Positions 34,544 to 44,328 of a DNA stretch of 46,365 nt are shown in pieces; the first letter of the stretch is position 1; every line of letters starts with the position of its first letter. Under the pieces are notes generated by a model, which was not told the DNA's origin, did not search any database, and saw nothing but the letters and a program-made list of their open reading frames with translations. The stretch is taken from the NCBI GenBank assembly GCA_021741945.1, contig JAIOWV010000002.1, forward strand, positions 1-46,365, given 5' to 3'. Source of the stretch: Pontimonas sp. GTDB lineage: Bacteria; Actinomycetota; Actinomycetes; Actinomycetales; Microbacteriaceae. Both the position numbers and the translations under genes were made by a program.

Positions 34544-35917
34544 ATGACCTCACGCCCTAGCATCGTCTGGTTTCGCAACGACCTGCGACTCGTGGACAAT
34601 CCCGCTCTCGACGCAGCAGTCGCTCGGGGGGACTCCCTGGTTCTGCTCTATGTCCACGACGAAGAAAGCCCCGGTTCCAGGCCACTAGGTGGCGCCACGA
34701 AGTGGTGGCTCCACCACTCGCTCCTCTCCCTTAAGAAAGACATCGAAGCTCTCGGTGGCTCCCTCGTTCTGCGTCGGGGCAGCGGAGCGGACATCGTCCT
34801 TGACGTGGTGCGCGAAACCGGAGCGGGCGCTGTCTTCTGGAACCGGCGCTATGGAATAACCCGCGAGGCAGACGCGACTCTCAAGACCGAACTGAGAGAC
34901 GCCGGCCTAATCTGCGAAAGTTTTGCCGGGAACCTGCTCTTTGAGCCCTGGACCATTAGAACGGGTGAAGACCGCCCATTCCGCGTGTTCACACCCTTTT
35001 GGCGAGCCTGCTTAGCATCCGAGCCGCCGAGGGTCCCCCTCAGTGCTCCCTCGACGCTCGCGAGCGCGAGTGGGATTGCCTCAGACAATGTCAGTAACTG
35101 GGATCTTCTTCCGACCGCCCCGGATTGGTCCGCTGGTCTTGAAGAGATGTGGAATCCAGGTGAGCAGGGGGCCACTGATCGCCTCAATGATTTCGTGGCG
35201 AATGTCTTGAAGAACTACCACCGGCGGGATGAACCAGGGCCGGTGACAACGTCACGACTCAGCCCTCACCTCCGCTTCGGCGAGATTAGTCCCCACATGA
35301 TTTGGCACGCGCTTGAGCGGACACTTCCCGCGGACGCGGAAAAGAATAAAGCGAAGTTCCTGAGCGAGATCGGGTGGCGTGAATTCTCCTACAACATCCT
35401 CTTCCACTTCCCCGAGCTTGCCTCCAAGAACTTCAGACCTGAGTTCGATCGCTTCCCCTGGGGCGAACCCGAGCCAGGAGCCCTGAAGGCCTGGCAGAAA
35501 GGTCGCACCGGGGTCCCTCTGGTCGACGCAGGAATGCGCGAGCTATGGACCACCGGCTATATGCACAACCGCGTGCGCATGGTCACAGCATCGTTCCTGA
35601 TCAAGAACATGCTGACGGACTGGCGAATCGGGGAGGCATGGTTTTGGGACACCCTGGTGGATGCGGATGAGGCAAATAACCCCGCTAGCTGGCAGTGGGT
35701 GGCAGGAAGCGGCGCTGACGCCGCTCCGTATTTCCGAGTCTTCAACCCCATGCTCCAAGCGGAAAAGTTTGACCCCCAGCAGGAATACATCTCCCGCTGG
35801 GTTCCAGAGATTGGCACCCCCGACTACCCGAGCGAGCCGATCGTGGACATGAAGGCCAGCAGAGACAAGGCGCTGGCCGCTTTTTCGGAAGTTAAGGCCG
35901 CGCGCCCAGCTGAGTAA
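34544..35917 (+). CDS. phr: Deoxyribodipyrimidine photolyase / cryptochrome family
   Basis: PSIVWFRNDLRLVDNPALDAAV; WREFSYNILFHFP; RMVTASFLIKNMLTDWRIGEAWFWDTLVDADEANNPASWQWVAGSGADAAPYFRVFNP. Confidence 0.96.
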   Translation: MTSRPSIVWFRNDLRLVDNPALDAAVARGDSLVLLYVHDEESPGSRPLGGATKWWLHHSLLSLKKDIEALGGSLVLRRGSGADIVLDVVRETGAGAVFWNRRYGITREADATLKTELRDAGLICESFAGNLLFEPWTIRTGEDRPFRVFTPFWRACLASEPPRVPLSAPSTLASASGIASDNVSNWDLLPTAPDWSAGLEEMWNPGEQGATDRLNDFVANVLKNYHRRDEPGPVTTSRLSPHLRFGEISPHMIWHALERTLPADAEKNKAKFLSEIGWREFSYNILFHFPELASKNFRPEFDRFPWGEPEPGALKAWQKGRTGVPLVDAGMRELWTTGYMHNRVRMVTASFLIKNMLTDWRIGEAWFWDTLVDADEANNPASWQWVAGSGADAAPYFRVFNPMLQAEKFDPQQEYISRWVPEIGTPDYPSEPIVDMKASRDKALAAFSEVKAARPAE

Positions 35918-36776
35918 CGCATTTTGCTGAAATCTCGGCCGCCCTGTGCGCGGCCTGGACGACACTCCCGCCAGAGGCGAGCCCGGCGAGGATGCCTGCG
36001 TTAAACGAGTCGCCTGCACCGGTGGGATCAACCATCTCCTCAATGGGTGCCGCCGGCACGTGCGTCAACGTGCCGTCCTCCCAGACGAGAGCCCCTTCAC
36101 TCCCCAAAGTCGCAACAACAACGGGGAAGCGCTTGGCCAGAATCCCGACCGCCTGAGGAACATCAGAAGCCCCAGAGAGAATCGCCGCCTCGTCTTCATT
36201 GCAACGGAGGATGTCTGCGCCTGCAATCAGGTCAACGAAGCGTTCGACCCCAAAGTCCTGAAGGAAACCCGATGATGATGCGTCCACCATCACCCGGCAC
36301 CCTGCGCTCTGTGCGCTCGTGATGAACGACGTCATCAGCTCCGGTGTGTGGTGGTGGAAGATGCTGTAACCGGTGAGGTGAACCACACTGGCTGACTCCA
36401 ACAATGCCAGGGGGATTCGGGTTGGATCGAGTTCAGCATTGGCTCCGCGGTCACTCAGCATCGACCGTATTGCGCCCTCGACCACAATGACGATGGTCCC
36501 GGTGGCTAGCTGGGTATCGTGTTCGAGGTGAGCGGTCACCCCCGCCCCCGCAAACTCGACCTCAAAACGCTGCGCATCAAAATGCCCTACTCGACCAACG
36601 AAATCAACGTGAACACCCTCAGCGGCAAGCCAGACTGCGGTATTCGCTGCAGAGCCTCCGGATTCTCGCAGGATGCGCGCGGGGGTATCGGTGTTTGGCC
36701 GCAGGGGCATTTCCACCCTGGCAACCACATCATCAATCACATCGCCGACGACAAGAACTCTCGATTGGGTGCTCAT
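35892..36776 (-). CDS. PfkB/ribokinase-family carbohydrate kinase (likely pseudouridine kinase from context)
   Basis: VLVVGDVIDDVVARVEMPLRPNTDTPARILRESGGSAANTAVWLA; EMVDPTGAGDSFNAGILAGL; next to psuG. Confidence 0.88.
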   Translation of the reverse strand: MSTQSRVLVVGDVIDDVVARVEMPLRPNTDTPARILRESGGSAANTAVWLAAEGVHVDFVGRVGHFDAQRFEVEFAGAGVTAHLEHDTQLATGTIVIVVEGAIRSMLSDRGANAELDPTRIPLALLESASVVHLTGYSIFHHHTPELMTSFITSAQSAGCRVMVDASSSGFLQDFGVERFVDLIAGADILRCNEDEAAILSGASDVPQAVGILAKRFPVVVATLGSEGALVWEDGTLTHVPAAPIEEMVDPTGAGDSFNAGILAGLASGGSVVQAAHRAAEISAKCVTQLGARP

Positions 36777-37681
36777 GAGCGATTGGCCCACGCGGTCGCA
36801 ATCTCGCAGCCGACTGCCACGTTATTGGTCACGAGGTCTAAGTTCACCCGCAGGCTTGCACCCCCCGAATTCTCCAAAACGTGCGCCAGCAAGAAAGGCG
36901 TGACCTCATTACCTCGGATGCCCTGCCGATCAGCGTCCTCGAGAGCTTCAGACAGCAGGCGATCATGAGTTGCCGGATCCCACTGCTGGCTCTCCGGCAC
37001 GGGGTTCGCGACCACAATGCCGGCGCGAAGTCCCAGGGAATCACGAGCCGCCATCACGTCTGCAATCTCTGCCGGCGTATCAAGCGACCACTCGAGTGAA
37101 AAAGCGCTCTCTCTCAACCAGAAGGCGGGAAACACGTTCGTCCGATAGCCAATGACCGGCACGCTCAAGGTTTCCAGCCGCTCGAGCGTTGCACCGATGT
37201 CAAGAATCGACTTCACGCCGGCGGACACCACAGTTATGGGTGAGCTTGCAAGGATCGACAAATCCGCTGACTCATCAAACGTCTCGCTGGCCCCTCTGTG
37301 AACCCCACCCAGACCACCGGTGGAGAAGACGCGCACGCCGGCCAGGCTCGCAAGATAAGCGGTGGAGGCAACAGTGGTCGCTCCCGAGCGCCCTGCGCCC
37401 ACCAGAACGGGCAGTTCGCGAACACTAGCCTTGGGAATTTCCTCGTGAGCAATCCGCTCAAGTTCCGCTTCAGTCAGGCCGACCGTCGGGATTCCGTCGA
37501 TCACAGCTACTGTTGCCGGCACCACGCCAGCGGCCCGAACTTGAGCCTCCCAGCGCTTAGCCGATTCAAGATTCTGGGGCCTTGGCAATCCGTGGGCGAT
37601 GATGGTGGATTCCAAAGCGAGAACCGGCAGGGAATGCTCAAGGGCATCCTGAACCTCCGGCGATAGCTTCACAATGCTCAC
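36773..37681 (-). CDS. psuG: Pseudouridine-5'-phosphate glycosidase
   Basis: PVLALESTIIAHGLPRPQNLESAKRWEAQVRAAGVVPATVAVIDGIPTVGL; VFSTGGLGGVHRGA; GTG start at 37681. Confidence 0.94.
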   Translation of the reverse strand: MSIVKLSPEVQDALEHSLPVLALESTIIAHGLPRPQNLESAKRWEAQVRAAGVVPATVAVIDGIPTVGLTEAELERIAHEEIPKASVRELPVLVGAGRSGATTVASTAYLASLAGVRVFSTGGLGGVHRGASETFDESADLSILASSPITVVSAGVKSILDIGATLERLETLSVPVIGYRTNVFPAFWLRESAFSLEWSLDTPAEIADVMAARDSLGLRAGIVVANPVPESQQWDPATHDRLLSEALEDADRQGIRGNEVTPFLLAHVLENSGGASLRVNLDLVTNNVAVGCEIATAWANRS

Positions 37682-37711
37682 CCCCCTAGGGTATTCGCCT
37701 TCTATGGAGGA

Positions 37712-37749
37712 ATAGGGACACAATACCCCCTGGGGTATAGTGTCCCTAT
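37712..37749 (+). promoter_or_regulatory. CsoR/CstR-like palindromic operator overlapping the DUF4395 promoter and start codon
   Basis: ATAGGGACACAATACCCC-CT-GGGGTATAGTGTCCCTAT: 18-nt arms, 17/18 complementary; core ATACCCC-N2-GGGGTAT. Confidence 0.7.
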
Positions 37750-38317
37750 GGCGGAAACCTCAACCAAGGACCCGAGCTTTGGCGAACGAGTCGAGGGCTT
37801 CGACATTCCCGTGGTGAACGAGCGCGCGGTGCGGGCTTCGGCGGGAATCCTTTTCCTCGTAGGTTTCATCGCCGTCAACTACGCCTTCTACACCGGCGAC
37901 TTCCAACCAGTTCGTGGCTTCGGGCTCCTCTTCATGATCGACATGGGAATACGTATCGGGTTGGGCCACCGGTTCGCGCCCTCGATGGTGCTCGGCGCAC
38001 TGATCGTGCGCCGGCAACGCCCCGAGTGGGTTGGCGCACAACAGAAACTTCTGGCGTGGTCTCTGGGATTTGGTATGGCCTTCATCGCATGTCTTGGCAT
38101 GGGCTTCTTCGGAGTGCAGAACGAATACATGCTGCTGTTCTGCAGCTTCTGCCTTGCGCTGATGTTCTTGGAAGCAGCGTTTGGAATCTGCGTCGGGTGT
38201 GAGCTTTACCGGGTCTTTGCGAAGACCCCACCCCAGCTGTGTCCAGGCGATGTCTGCGACTACACACCACCCACAAGGCGTTCGCTATTTAGGAGTAGCC
38301 CTACAGCTGACTCCTGA
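37748..38317 (+). CDS. DUF4395 family membrane protein
   Basis: DIPVVNERAVRASAGILFLVGFIAV...GFGLLFMIDMGIRIGLGHRFAPSMVLG...CVGCELY; hydrophobic segments and Cys-rich C-terminus. Confidence 0.78.
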   Translation: MAETSTKDPSFGERVEGFDIPVVNERAVRASAGILFLVGFIAVNYAFYTGDFQPVRGFGLLFMIDMGIRIGLGHRFAPSMVLGALIVRRQRPEWVGAQQKLLAWSLGFGMAFIACLGMGFFGVQNEYMLLFCSFCLALMFLEAAFGICVGCELYRVFAKTPPQLCPGDVCDYTPPTRRSLFRSSPTADS

Positions 38318-39134
38318 TGTCCCAGAGGTCTGGGAAGAAGGGGTTGAAGAGGGTGCTTGCTAAATAGGCAACACCGGCAGACCCTCCGGTTCCTTTCTTG
38401 CGCCCAATGGTCCGCTCCACCATCTTCACGTGGCGATAGCGCCACTCTCCCAAACCTTCGTCAAGATCCACGAGCGCTTCACACACCAGCGAGGATTCGG
38501 GGTCCGTGTGATGAAGCTTCACCAGCACCGCCTGGACATCCTCGCGAGCCTCCCATGGGGTGGTGACATCGCGATTAAGAACGTCAGAGGGCATCGCGTG
38601 CCCTCTAGCATTGCAGTAGGCAAGAGCTGAATCCCACACGCTCGGCCTCGACATCGCTGCTTCGACCGCAATCCGGGCAGGTGAACCTGGAACCAAGTGC
38701 TCGGCCATCTTCATGCCACTGCCGTGTTCCGCGTTCTCGCCCGCATAGTCGCGACGGCCAAGGACAGCCTCGAGCTCGCGGAACTGCGCTGACTGAAAAC
38801 CACTGGCTGAGGACAGGCGTGAGCGGAACGATTGGAACTGGAGAGGAGTCATGGTCTCCAGAACATCAATCTGGGCCACGCAAATCTTCATGATGGTGCG
38901 CACCCGTCCAAGAAGCGCAAGGGAGCGGTGGGTGTCACCGCTCTCTAGCGCAGGCTGTAGCGCGGCCAGCTCGTGAAGGATTTGCTGAAACCAGAGCTCA
39001 TAAACCTGGTGAATGGTTATGAAGAGGAGTTCGTCATGCTCAGGGCCCTCAGAAAGCGGCTTCTGCAGCGAGAGCAGCTCCTCCACTTTGAGGTAGCTCG
39101 TATAAGTAACGGCTTTCTCGTGAGAACCAGTCAT
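38301..39134 (-). CDS. kynA: Tryptophan 2,3-dioxygenase
   Basis: YTSYLKVEELLSLQKPLSEGPEHDELLFITIHQVYELWFQQILHE. Confidence 0.96.
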   Translation of the reverse strand: MTGSHEKAVTYTSYLKVEELLSLQKPLSEGPEHDELLFITIHQVYELWFQQILHELAALQPALESGDTHRSLALLGRVRTIMKICVAQIDVLETMTPLQFQSFRSRLSSASGFQSAQFRELEAVLGRRDYAGENAEHGSGMKMAEHLVPGSPARIAVEAAMSRPSVWDSALAYCNARGHAMPSDVLNRDVTTPWEAREDVQAVLVKLHHTDPESSLVCEALVDLDEGLGEWRYRHVKMVERTIGRKKGTGGSAGVAYLASTLFNPFFPDLWDIRSQL

Positions 39135-40447
39135 CAGGTCACTCGGCTTTCGTCTGGCGTCACATTCCGGTAGTCACCACTAGCCACTAGGTCACGCAGA
39201 CGGTTAAAGCCGTCCCACACCTCAACGTAGGAGGTGGCAAGTGGCGAGATAGCGAGCCTGATTGCACTGGGTTCCCGGTAATCGGGAACCACGTTCTTCA
39301 TTTTGCGAAGCGCCAGCGCAATCTGAGCGGCATCGGGATGAGTGATGATGATGTGGCCTCCGCGGTGGGCCGCTTCGCGGGGTGTTCCAAGTTCAAAGCC
39401 GAGGGGCACTAACCACTCATCAACGAGCGCGATCATGAGTTGTGTACCAAGCGCCGCTTTCGCTTCAATCGCCGTGATCCCCGCCCGCTCAATCATCTGG
39501 TAGCTGGATTGAACGGCCCGAATCCCGACGATGGAGGGACTTGCAACCTGGAAACCGCGGATATCAGCGGATTTCTCAAACCACGGCCCCATCACAAACT
39601 GGTCTCTCTGGGCAAACCATCCCTGGATGGGAACGTGAAGCTCGGCCTGGAGGGATTTCCGCACAAACAACCAGGCAGGTGATCCAGGACCTGAGTTGCC
39701 ATATTTGTAGGTGCAACCAACGGCAAGATCGATGTCGTTTCCATCAAAGTCCAAATCAATGGCACCACCGGCGTGGGAACAATCCCACAGCATGAAGGCT
39801 CCCGCGGCCTTCACAGCCCGTGAAATCTCACGAAGCTCTGGCCTGGCGCCAGAGCGGTAGTTGATGGCCTGCAGCGTGACCAGAGCGACGTCATCGTTCA
39901 AAAACGGTGCCAGTAGTTCAGCAGTCACTCGCTCGTCCTTGGCTGCAACAGACACAGCGCCAGGGCCACTGCTGCCATCGGTGTCGAGGGTTATGAGATT
40001 CAGACCGTGCTGAGCAGCGATGCCCTCAAGGATGTAGCGATCGGTCGGGAAGTTAGCGGAGTCAATGATGATTGTCTTTCGACCTGGCCTCGCTGAAATT
40101 GCCGCGAGGGCCAACTGGTAGAAGTTCATCGAGGTGGTGTCACACACCAGTGTTTGGCCGGGTCCTGTGCCCAAGGTGGCCCTGGCGAGAAGGTCGCCGG
40201 CAACCTGCGCTTCATCAATCCAGTGGGACCACCCACCAACAAGCTCCGTGCCCCACTCGCTGGTCAGAAAAGAGTTGACGGCCTCAACCGTCGCCAAGGG
40301 GAGGCGGCCCAGAGAGTTGCCATCCAAATAGCACTGGTCTGCATCCGCGTGAAAAAACTCCGCCCGAAACGGCGCTAGAGCGTCCTCCCGATCAAGGGCT
40401 TCAGCCGTCGATCGATCTGTTGGATTACCAGGAAAAGAATCAGCCAC
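39134..40447 (-). CDS. kynU: Kynureninase
   Basis: CYLDGNSLGRLPLATVEAVNSFLTSEWGTELVGGWSHWIDEA; AVGCTYKYGNSGPGSPAWLFV PLP-lysine region. Confidence 0.95.
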   Translation of the reverse strand: MADSFPGNPTDRSTAEALDREDALAPFRAEFFHADADQCYLDGNSLGRLPLATVEAVNSFLTSEWGTELVGGWSHWIDEAQVAGDLLARATLGTGPGQTLVCDTTSMNFYQLALAAISARPGRKTIIIDSANFPTDRYILEGIAAQHGLNLITLDTDGSSGPGAVSVAAKDERVTAELLAPFLNDDVALVTLQAINYRSGARPELREISRAVKAAGAFMLWDCSHAGGAIDLDFDGNDIDLAVGCTYKYGNSGPGSPAWLFVRKSLQAELHVPIQGWFAQRDQFVMGPWFEKSADIRGFQVASPSIVGIRAVQSSYQMIERAGITAIEAKAALGTQLMIALVDEWLVPLGFELGTPREAAHRGGHIIITHPDAAQIALALRKMKNVVPDYREPSAIRLAISPLATSYVEVWDGFNRLRDLVASGDYRNVTPDESRVT

Positions 40448-40472
40448 TACGCCAGCTTACGCCGGCTGGTCA

Positions 40473-41300
40473 CTACCCGAAGCGCCCAGTGACGTAGTCG
40501 AGGGTCTTCTGGTTGGCAGGGCTCGAGAAGATCTTGTCGGTGCGATCGTGCTCAACCAACACACCGATCCGACTTCCCGCAGCGTCATCGGAGGCCACCG
40601 TGAAGAAGGCCGTCCTATCCGCCACACGAGCAGCCTGCTGCATGTTGTGGGTCACGATGACAATCGTGTAGTCCTTCTTAAGCTCGTTCATCAAGTCTTC
40701 GATCTTGAAGGTCGATACCGGGTCAAGGGCCGAGCAGGGCTCGTCCATCAAAATCACATCGGGCTGAACAGCAATCGCGCGGGCGATACACAAACGCTGT
40801 TGCTGGCCACCGGACATGCCAAAGGCGTTGTCTTTAAGGCGGTCCTTGACCTCATCCCAGAGGGCGGCACCGCGAAGGGCCTGCTCGACAATGTCGTCCA
40901 TGTTGCCTTTGACACCGAGCGTCTTCGGCCCAAAGGCGATGTTCTCGTAAATCGACTTGGGGAAGGGGTTTGGCTTCTGAAAGACCATTCCCACGGTCTT
41001 ACGAACCTGAACGGGGTCAACATCAGAGCCGTAGACATCCTGCCCGTGGTAGAGCACCTCGCCGGTGACCTTGGCGCCAGGGATCAAGTCATTCATCCGG
41101 TTGAGGCTGCGAAGAATTGTCGACTTGCCGCAGCCGGAGGGTCCAATCAGAGCGGTGATCTCGTTTTCGTAGATGGGCAGGTTCACGTTCTGCACGGCCA
41201 GATTGTCGCCGTAGTAGACAGAGACATCCTTCAGTGTAAAGACCTCGTTGGGCACTGTTTCCTCTCCAATGGGTACGTTCATGATTCCCTCTCCTACCAC
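40473..41300 (-). CDS. pstB: Phosphate ABC transporter ATP-binding protein
   Basis: Walker [53 protein letters not shown]. Confidence 0.97.
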   Translation of the reverse strand: MVGEGIMNVPIGEETVPNEVFTLKDVSVYYGDNLAVQNVNLPIYENEITALIGPSGCGKSTILRSLNRMNDLIPGAKVTGEVLYHGQDVYGSDVDPVQVRKTVGMVFQKPNPFPKSIYENIAFGPKTLGVKGNMDDIVEQALRGAALWDEVKDRLKDNAFGMSGGQQQRLCIARAIAVQPDVILMDEPCSALDPVSTFKIEDLMNELKKDYTIVIVTHNMQQAARVADRTAFFTVASDDAAGSRIGVLVEHDRTDKIFSSPANQKTLDYVTGRFG

Positions 41301-42235
41301 GTTCTCTCATAGCGGGCACGAAGCCAGATGGCAAATGAGTTGATCAAGATCAACACCGCCAACATCAGCAACACTCCCGCTGCAGCCAAAATTTGGAACT
41401 CTTCTTGAGGCCGTCCCGCGTACTGGTAAATCAGCACGGGCAGGGCCGAATATCCTCCCTCAAAGAAGTTCGGTGGGAACGTCACGAACGTGAGGGCTCC
41501 CACGAGCAGCAAAGGCGCGGCCTCGCCGATAGCGCGAGCAACGGCGAGGATGACACCAGTCAGCATTCCGGGAATCGCCGCAGGCAGCACCTGGAGCCAC
41601 ACGGCCTGCCAGCGGGTGGCGCCAAGAGCGAGGGAGCCTTCCAGAATGGACGATGGCACTGCCTTAATCGCTTCCCTCGATGCAAGGATCACCGTCGGTA
41701 AGACCAACAGCGCGATGGTTGCTGAACCAGCGGCTGCCACCAGTCCCAGATTGAACGGCCCTCTCACAAAGAACGCGAGGCCGAGGATGCCAAAGACGAT
41801 GGAGGGAACTCCAGCGAGGTTCTGAATGTTGAGCTCGATGAGTCGGTTCCACCACTTGGTCTTATCGGCAAACTGCTCCAGGTAGAGGGCAGCACCGGCT
41901 CCCAAGGGGATGATGATGGCAATAACACCACCGATGATCTGCAGGGTTCCCTGGATGGCGACGCTAAACCCAGCGGTCGCGCGGTTGACGGTGGAGGGTC
42001 CATTGAAAATTAGGTCCAGATCGAGGCGGGTGCGACCCTCGACGAACGCCCACGCCAAGATAGCCACAATCGCGACCATCGAAATGGTGAGGGCCAACAG
42101 CATGACGGACATGAAGAGAACACTCGAAACCTTGCCCTTGTTGTCGGTAGCAGCAAAGCGATTCTGAACCACCAAGCCTGCACCAGCTGCCGCGAAGCGG
42201 CCTCTGGCTGGCAGGTTGTTGAAGGAGTCAGCCAT
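41294..42235 (-). CDS. pstA: Phosphate ABC transporter permease
   Basis: [63 protein letters not shown]. Confidence 0.96.
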   Translation of the reverse strand: MADSFNNLPARGRFAAAGAGLVVQNRFAATDNKGKVSSVLFMSVMLLALTISMVAIVAILAWAFVEGRTRLDLDLIFNGPSTVNRATAGFSVAIQGTLQIIGGVIAIIIPLGAGAALYLEQFADKTKWWNRLIELNIQNLAGVPSIVFGILGLAFFVRGPFNLGLVAAAGSATIALLVLPTVILASREAIKAVPSSILEGSLALGATRWQAVWLQVLPAAIPGMLTGVILAVARAIGEAAPLLLVGALTFVTFPPNFFEGGYSALPVLIYQYAGRPQEEFQILAAAGVLLMLAVLILINSFAIWLRARYERTW

Positions 42236-43185
42236 TAGTCGTAAACCTCGCGGAAGCGGTTGACGAAGCGGATGGCAATCATGTTCATGATGAGTGTGAT
42301 GGTGAACAACAGCGCGCCAACAGCGAAAATCGTGTCGTAGACAATCGATCCCACAGCAATTTCGCCGGTCGCGCGGCTTGCGATGTAGGCGGTCATTGTC
42401 TGGATTCCCTCAAACGGGTTGAAGTTAAGGCCTGGAGAACCAGCACCAGCGACCAACAGCACGATCATGGTCTCACCCACCGCGCGCGAAGCACCGAGGA
42501 CGAAAGCGGCAATGATCCCAGAGAAAGCCGCCGGGACTACCACGCGAAGTGCCACGCGCATCTTCCCGGCACCGAGGGCATAGGCACCCTCGCGCAAGGC
42601 TCTGGGCACTGAGCGCATCGCGTCATCGGCGACCGAAGAAATTAACGGAACGATGATTAATCCCACCGCAATGCCAGCGACACCGGTGGAGAACAGACCA
42701 CCCCAGGGAAGCCAAGGGGTCAAAGATTCAAGAAATGGCCTGAGCCAGAAGAAGGCGAATAGGCCGGTCGCGACGGTAGGGATGCCCTCGAGAACTTCGA
42801 GGATGGGCTTGATGGTCTTGCGAACGGGCTCTGGAGCGTATTCAGAGAGGTAAATGGCCGAGAGCAAGCCGAGCGGGATCGCGACCAGAAGGGCGGTGAT
42901 GACCACCATCAGGGTTCCCACAACAATGGGAATAACGCCGTACTGGGGCCGTGCATATCCAGGCGACCACTCGGTCGCTGTGAAGAATTCGACAATCGAA
43001 ATCTCTGTAAAAAATCGGGGAAGCGGCTGAAGAAGCGCGACAACGATGGCCGACGTTACAGCGATGGAAATTACTGCGGTGATGAAGAGAAAGGCGATGA
43101 TGACTTTTTCGCCGTAGTGGGGGTGTTCGGCGCGGAGCGAGACTCTACGAGCCCCACTCCGCGCCGACACCACAGATGAAGACAT
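42235..43185 (-). CDS. pstC: Phosphate ABC transporter permease
   Basis: LEVLEGIPTVATGLFAFFWLRPFL; ALGAGKMRVALRVVVPAAFSGIIAAFVLGASRAVGETMIVLLVAG. Confidence 0.96.
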   Translation of the reverse strand: MSSSVVSARSGARRVSLRAEHPHYGEKVIIAFLFITAVISIAVTSAIVVALLQPLPRFFTEISIVEFFTATEWSPGYARPQYGVIPIVVGTLMVVITALLVAIPLGLLSAIYLSEYAPEPVRKTIKPILEVLEGIPTVATGLFAFFWLRPFLESLTPWLPWGGLFSTGVAGIAVGLIIVPLISSVADDAMRSVPRALREGAYALGAGKMRVALRVVVPAAFSGIIAAFVLGASRAVGETMIVLLVAGAGSPGLNFNPFEGIQTMTAYIASRATGEIAVGSIVYDTIFAVGALLFTITLIMNMIAIRFVNRFREVYD

Positions 43186-43234
43186 TAGTTCAGATCTCCC
43201 AATCTCTCCATCGTCCCAATGTGATACAGACTAC

Positions 43235-44221
43235 CTAGCCAGCGAGTGCTGCGACAGCGGCAAGCTGCTCAGCCCTCTGGTCCTCGGTCAGTGCGACCAG
43301 ACCAGCTGCTGCTGCGATCTCTTCGTTGCGCTCCACCATGAAGGTGTAGAACGCGACGACCTCTTCGCGACCGAGTGCCGAAGCAGCAGGGAAGCTGTAG
43401 AGAGAGCGACCGAGCGGGGTGTAGGTACCAGCGAGCAGGTTGTCAATGGTGGGCTCGTTGCAGCCTTCACCACTGTCGATTGCCAGTGCCTTCACGGTGT
43501 CGGAGTACTCCTGGTAGAAGGAGAAGGGGATGAATGCCATGGCGCCGAGGCCACCAGAGACACCCTGAACAGCCTGGTTGTCGTCCTCACCGATGTTGTT
43601 GTAGTCGGTGCGAATGTTGCCGCCCTCGCCGTTGATTTCTTCGGTGAAGAAGTCAAAGGTTCCAGAGTCGGTTCCAGGACCGTAGAGGACGATGTCCTCG
43701 CCAGCCAGGTCTCCAGCGTCAACGCCTGGGATCTCGCCCCACGTTGCGATGGTGGAGTCAAGGTTCCAGATTGCGTTTAGAGCCTCAACCGAGATGCACT
43801 CGAGGGGGTTGTCCATGTTGACAACAACCGAGAGAGCGTCGTTTGCAACGGTGATGCGGGTGTACTCAATGCCGTTGTCAGCACAGAGAGCGGATTCCTC
43901 GTCCTTGATGTCACGCGAGGCGTTAGAGCCATCGGTCTCACCGTTACAGAACTTCTCGAATCCACCACCGGTACCGGAGATACCAACGGTCACGGCAACG
44001 CCGGGGTTCTCGTTCATGAAGAGCTCAGCAGCAGCCTCGGCGAAAGGGCCAACGGTGCTGGAGCCATCAAGCAAGATGGTGCCGGAAAGCGCGGGTGCTT
44101 CCTCGACTGCGGGTGCCTCAGCTGCGGGTGCCTCAGCTTCTTCGGCTGCGCCTGCACATGCAGACAGAACCAATAGTCCGGCAGCTGCGAGAGCGGCCGA
44201 AGCAATGAAGTTTTTCTTCAC
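43235..44221 (-). CDS. pstS: Phosphate-binding lipoprotein
   Basis: GTG start at 44221: MKKNFIASAALAAAGLLVLSACAG lipobox; LDGSSTVGPFAEAAAELFMNENPGVAVTVGISGTGGGFEKFC. Confidence 0.94.
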   Translation of the reverse strand: MKKNFIASAALAAAGLLVLSACAGAAEEAEAPAAEAPAVEEAPALSGTILLDGSSTVGPFAEAAAELFMNENPGVAVTVGISGTGGGFEKFCNGETDGSNASRDIKDEESALCADNGIEYTRITVANDALSVVVNMDNPLECISVEALNAIWNLDSTIATWGEIPGVDAGDLAGEDIVLYGPGTDSGTFDFFTEEINGEGGNIRTDYNNIGEDDNQAVQGVSGGLGAMAFIPFSFYQEYSDTVKALAIDSGEGCNEPTIDNLLAGTYTPLGRSLYSFPAASALGREEVVAFYTFMVERNEEIAAAAGLVALTEDQRAEQLAAVAALAG

Positions 44222-44309
44222 TGGTGTTTCTCCTCTTGGGCTTGGTGTGGACAGGAATTTCTGTCCTGCCCTCAGGGTTGTGAGGGCACCTAGACAACAA
44301 GTAGTCGCA

Positions 44310-44328
44310 TGGTTAACAACAGGCAAAC
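44310..44328 (-). promoter_or_regulatory. Possible PHO box upstream of pstS
   Basis: Reverse strand GTTTGCCT-GTT-GTTAACCA: two imperfect 8-nt repeats with a 3-nt spacer, as in actinobacterial PhoR/PhoP sites. Confidence 0.35.
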
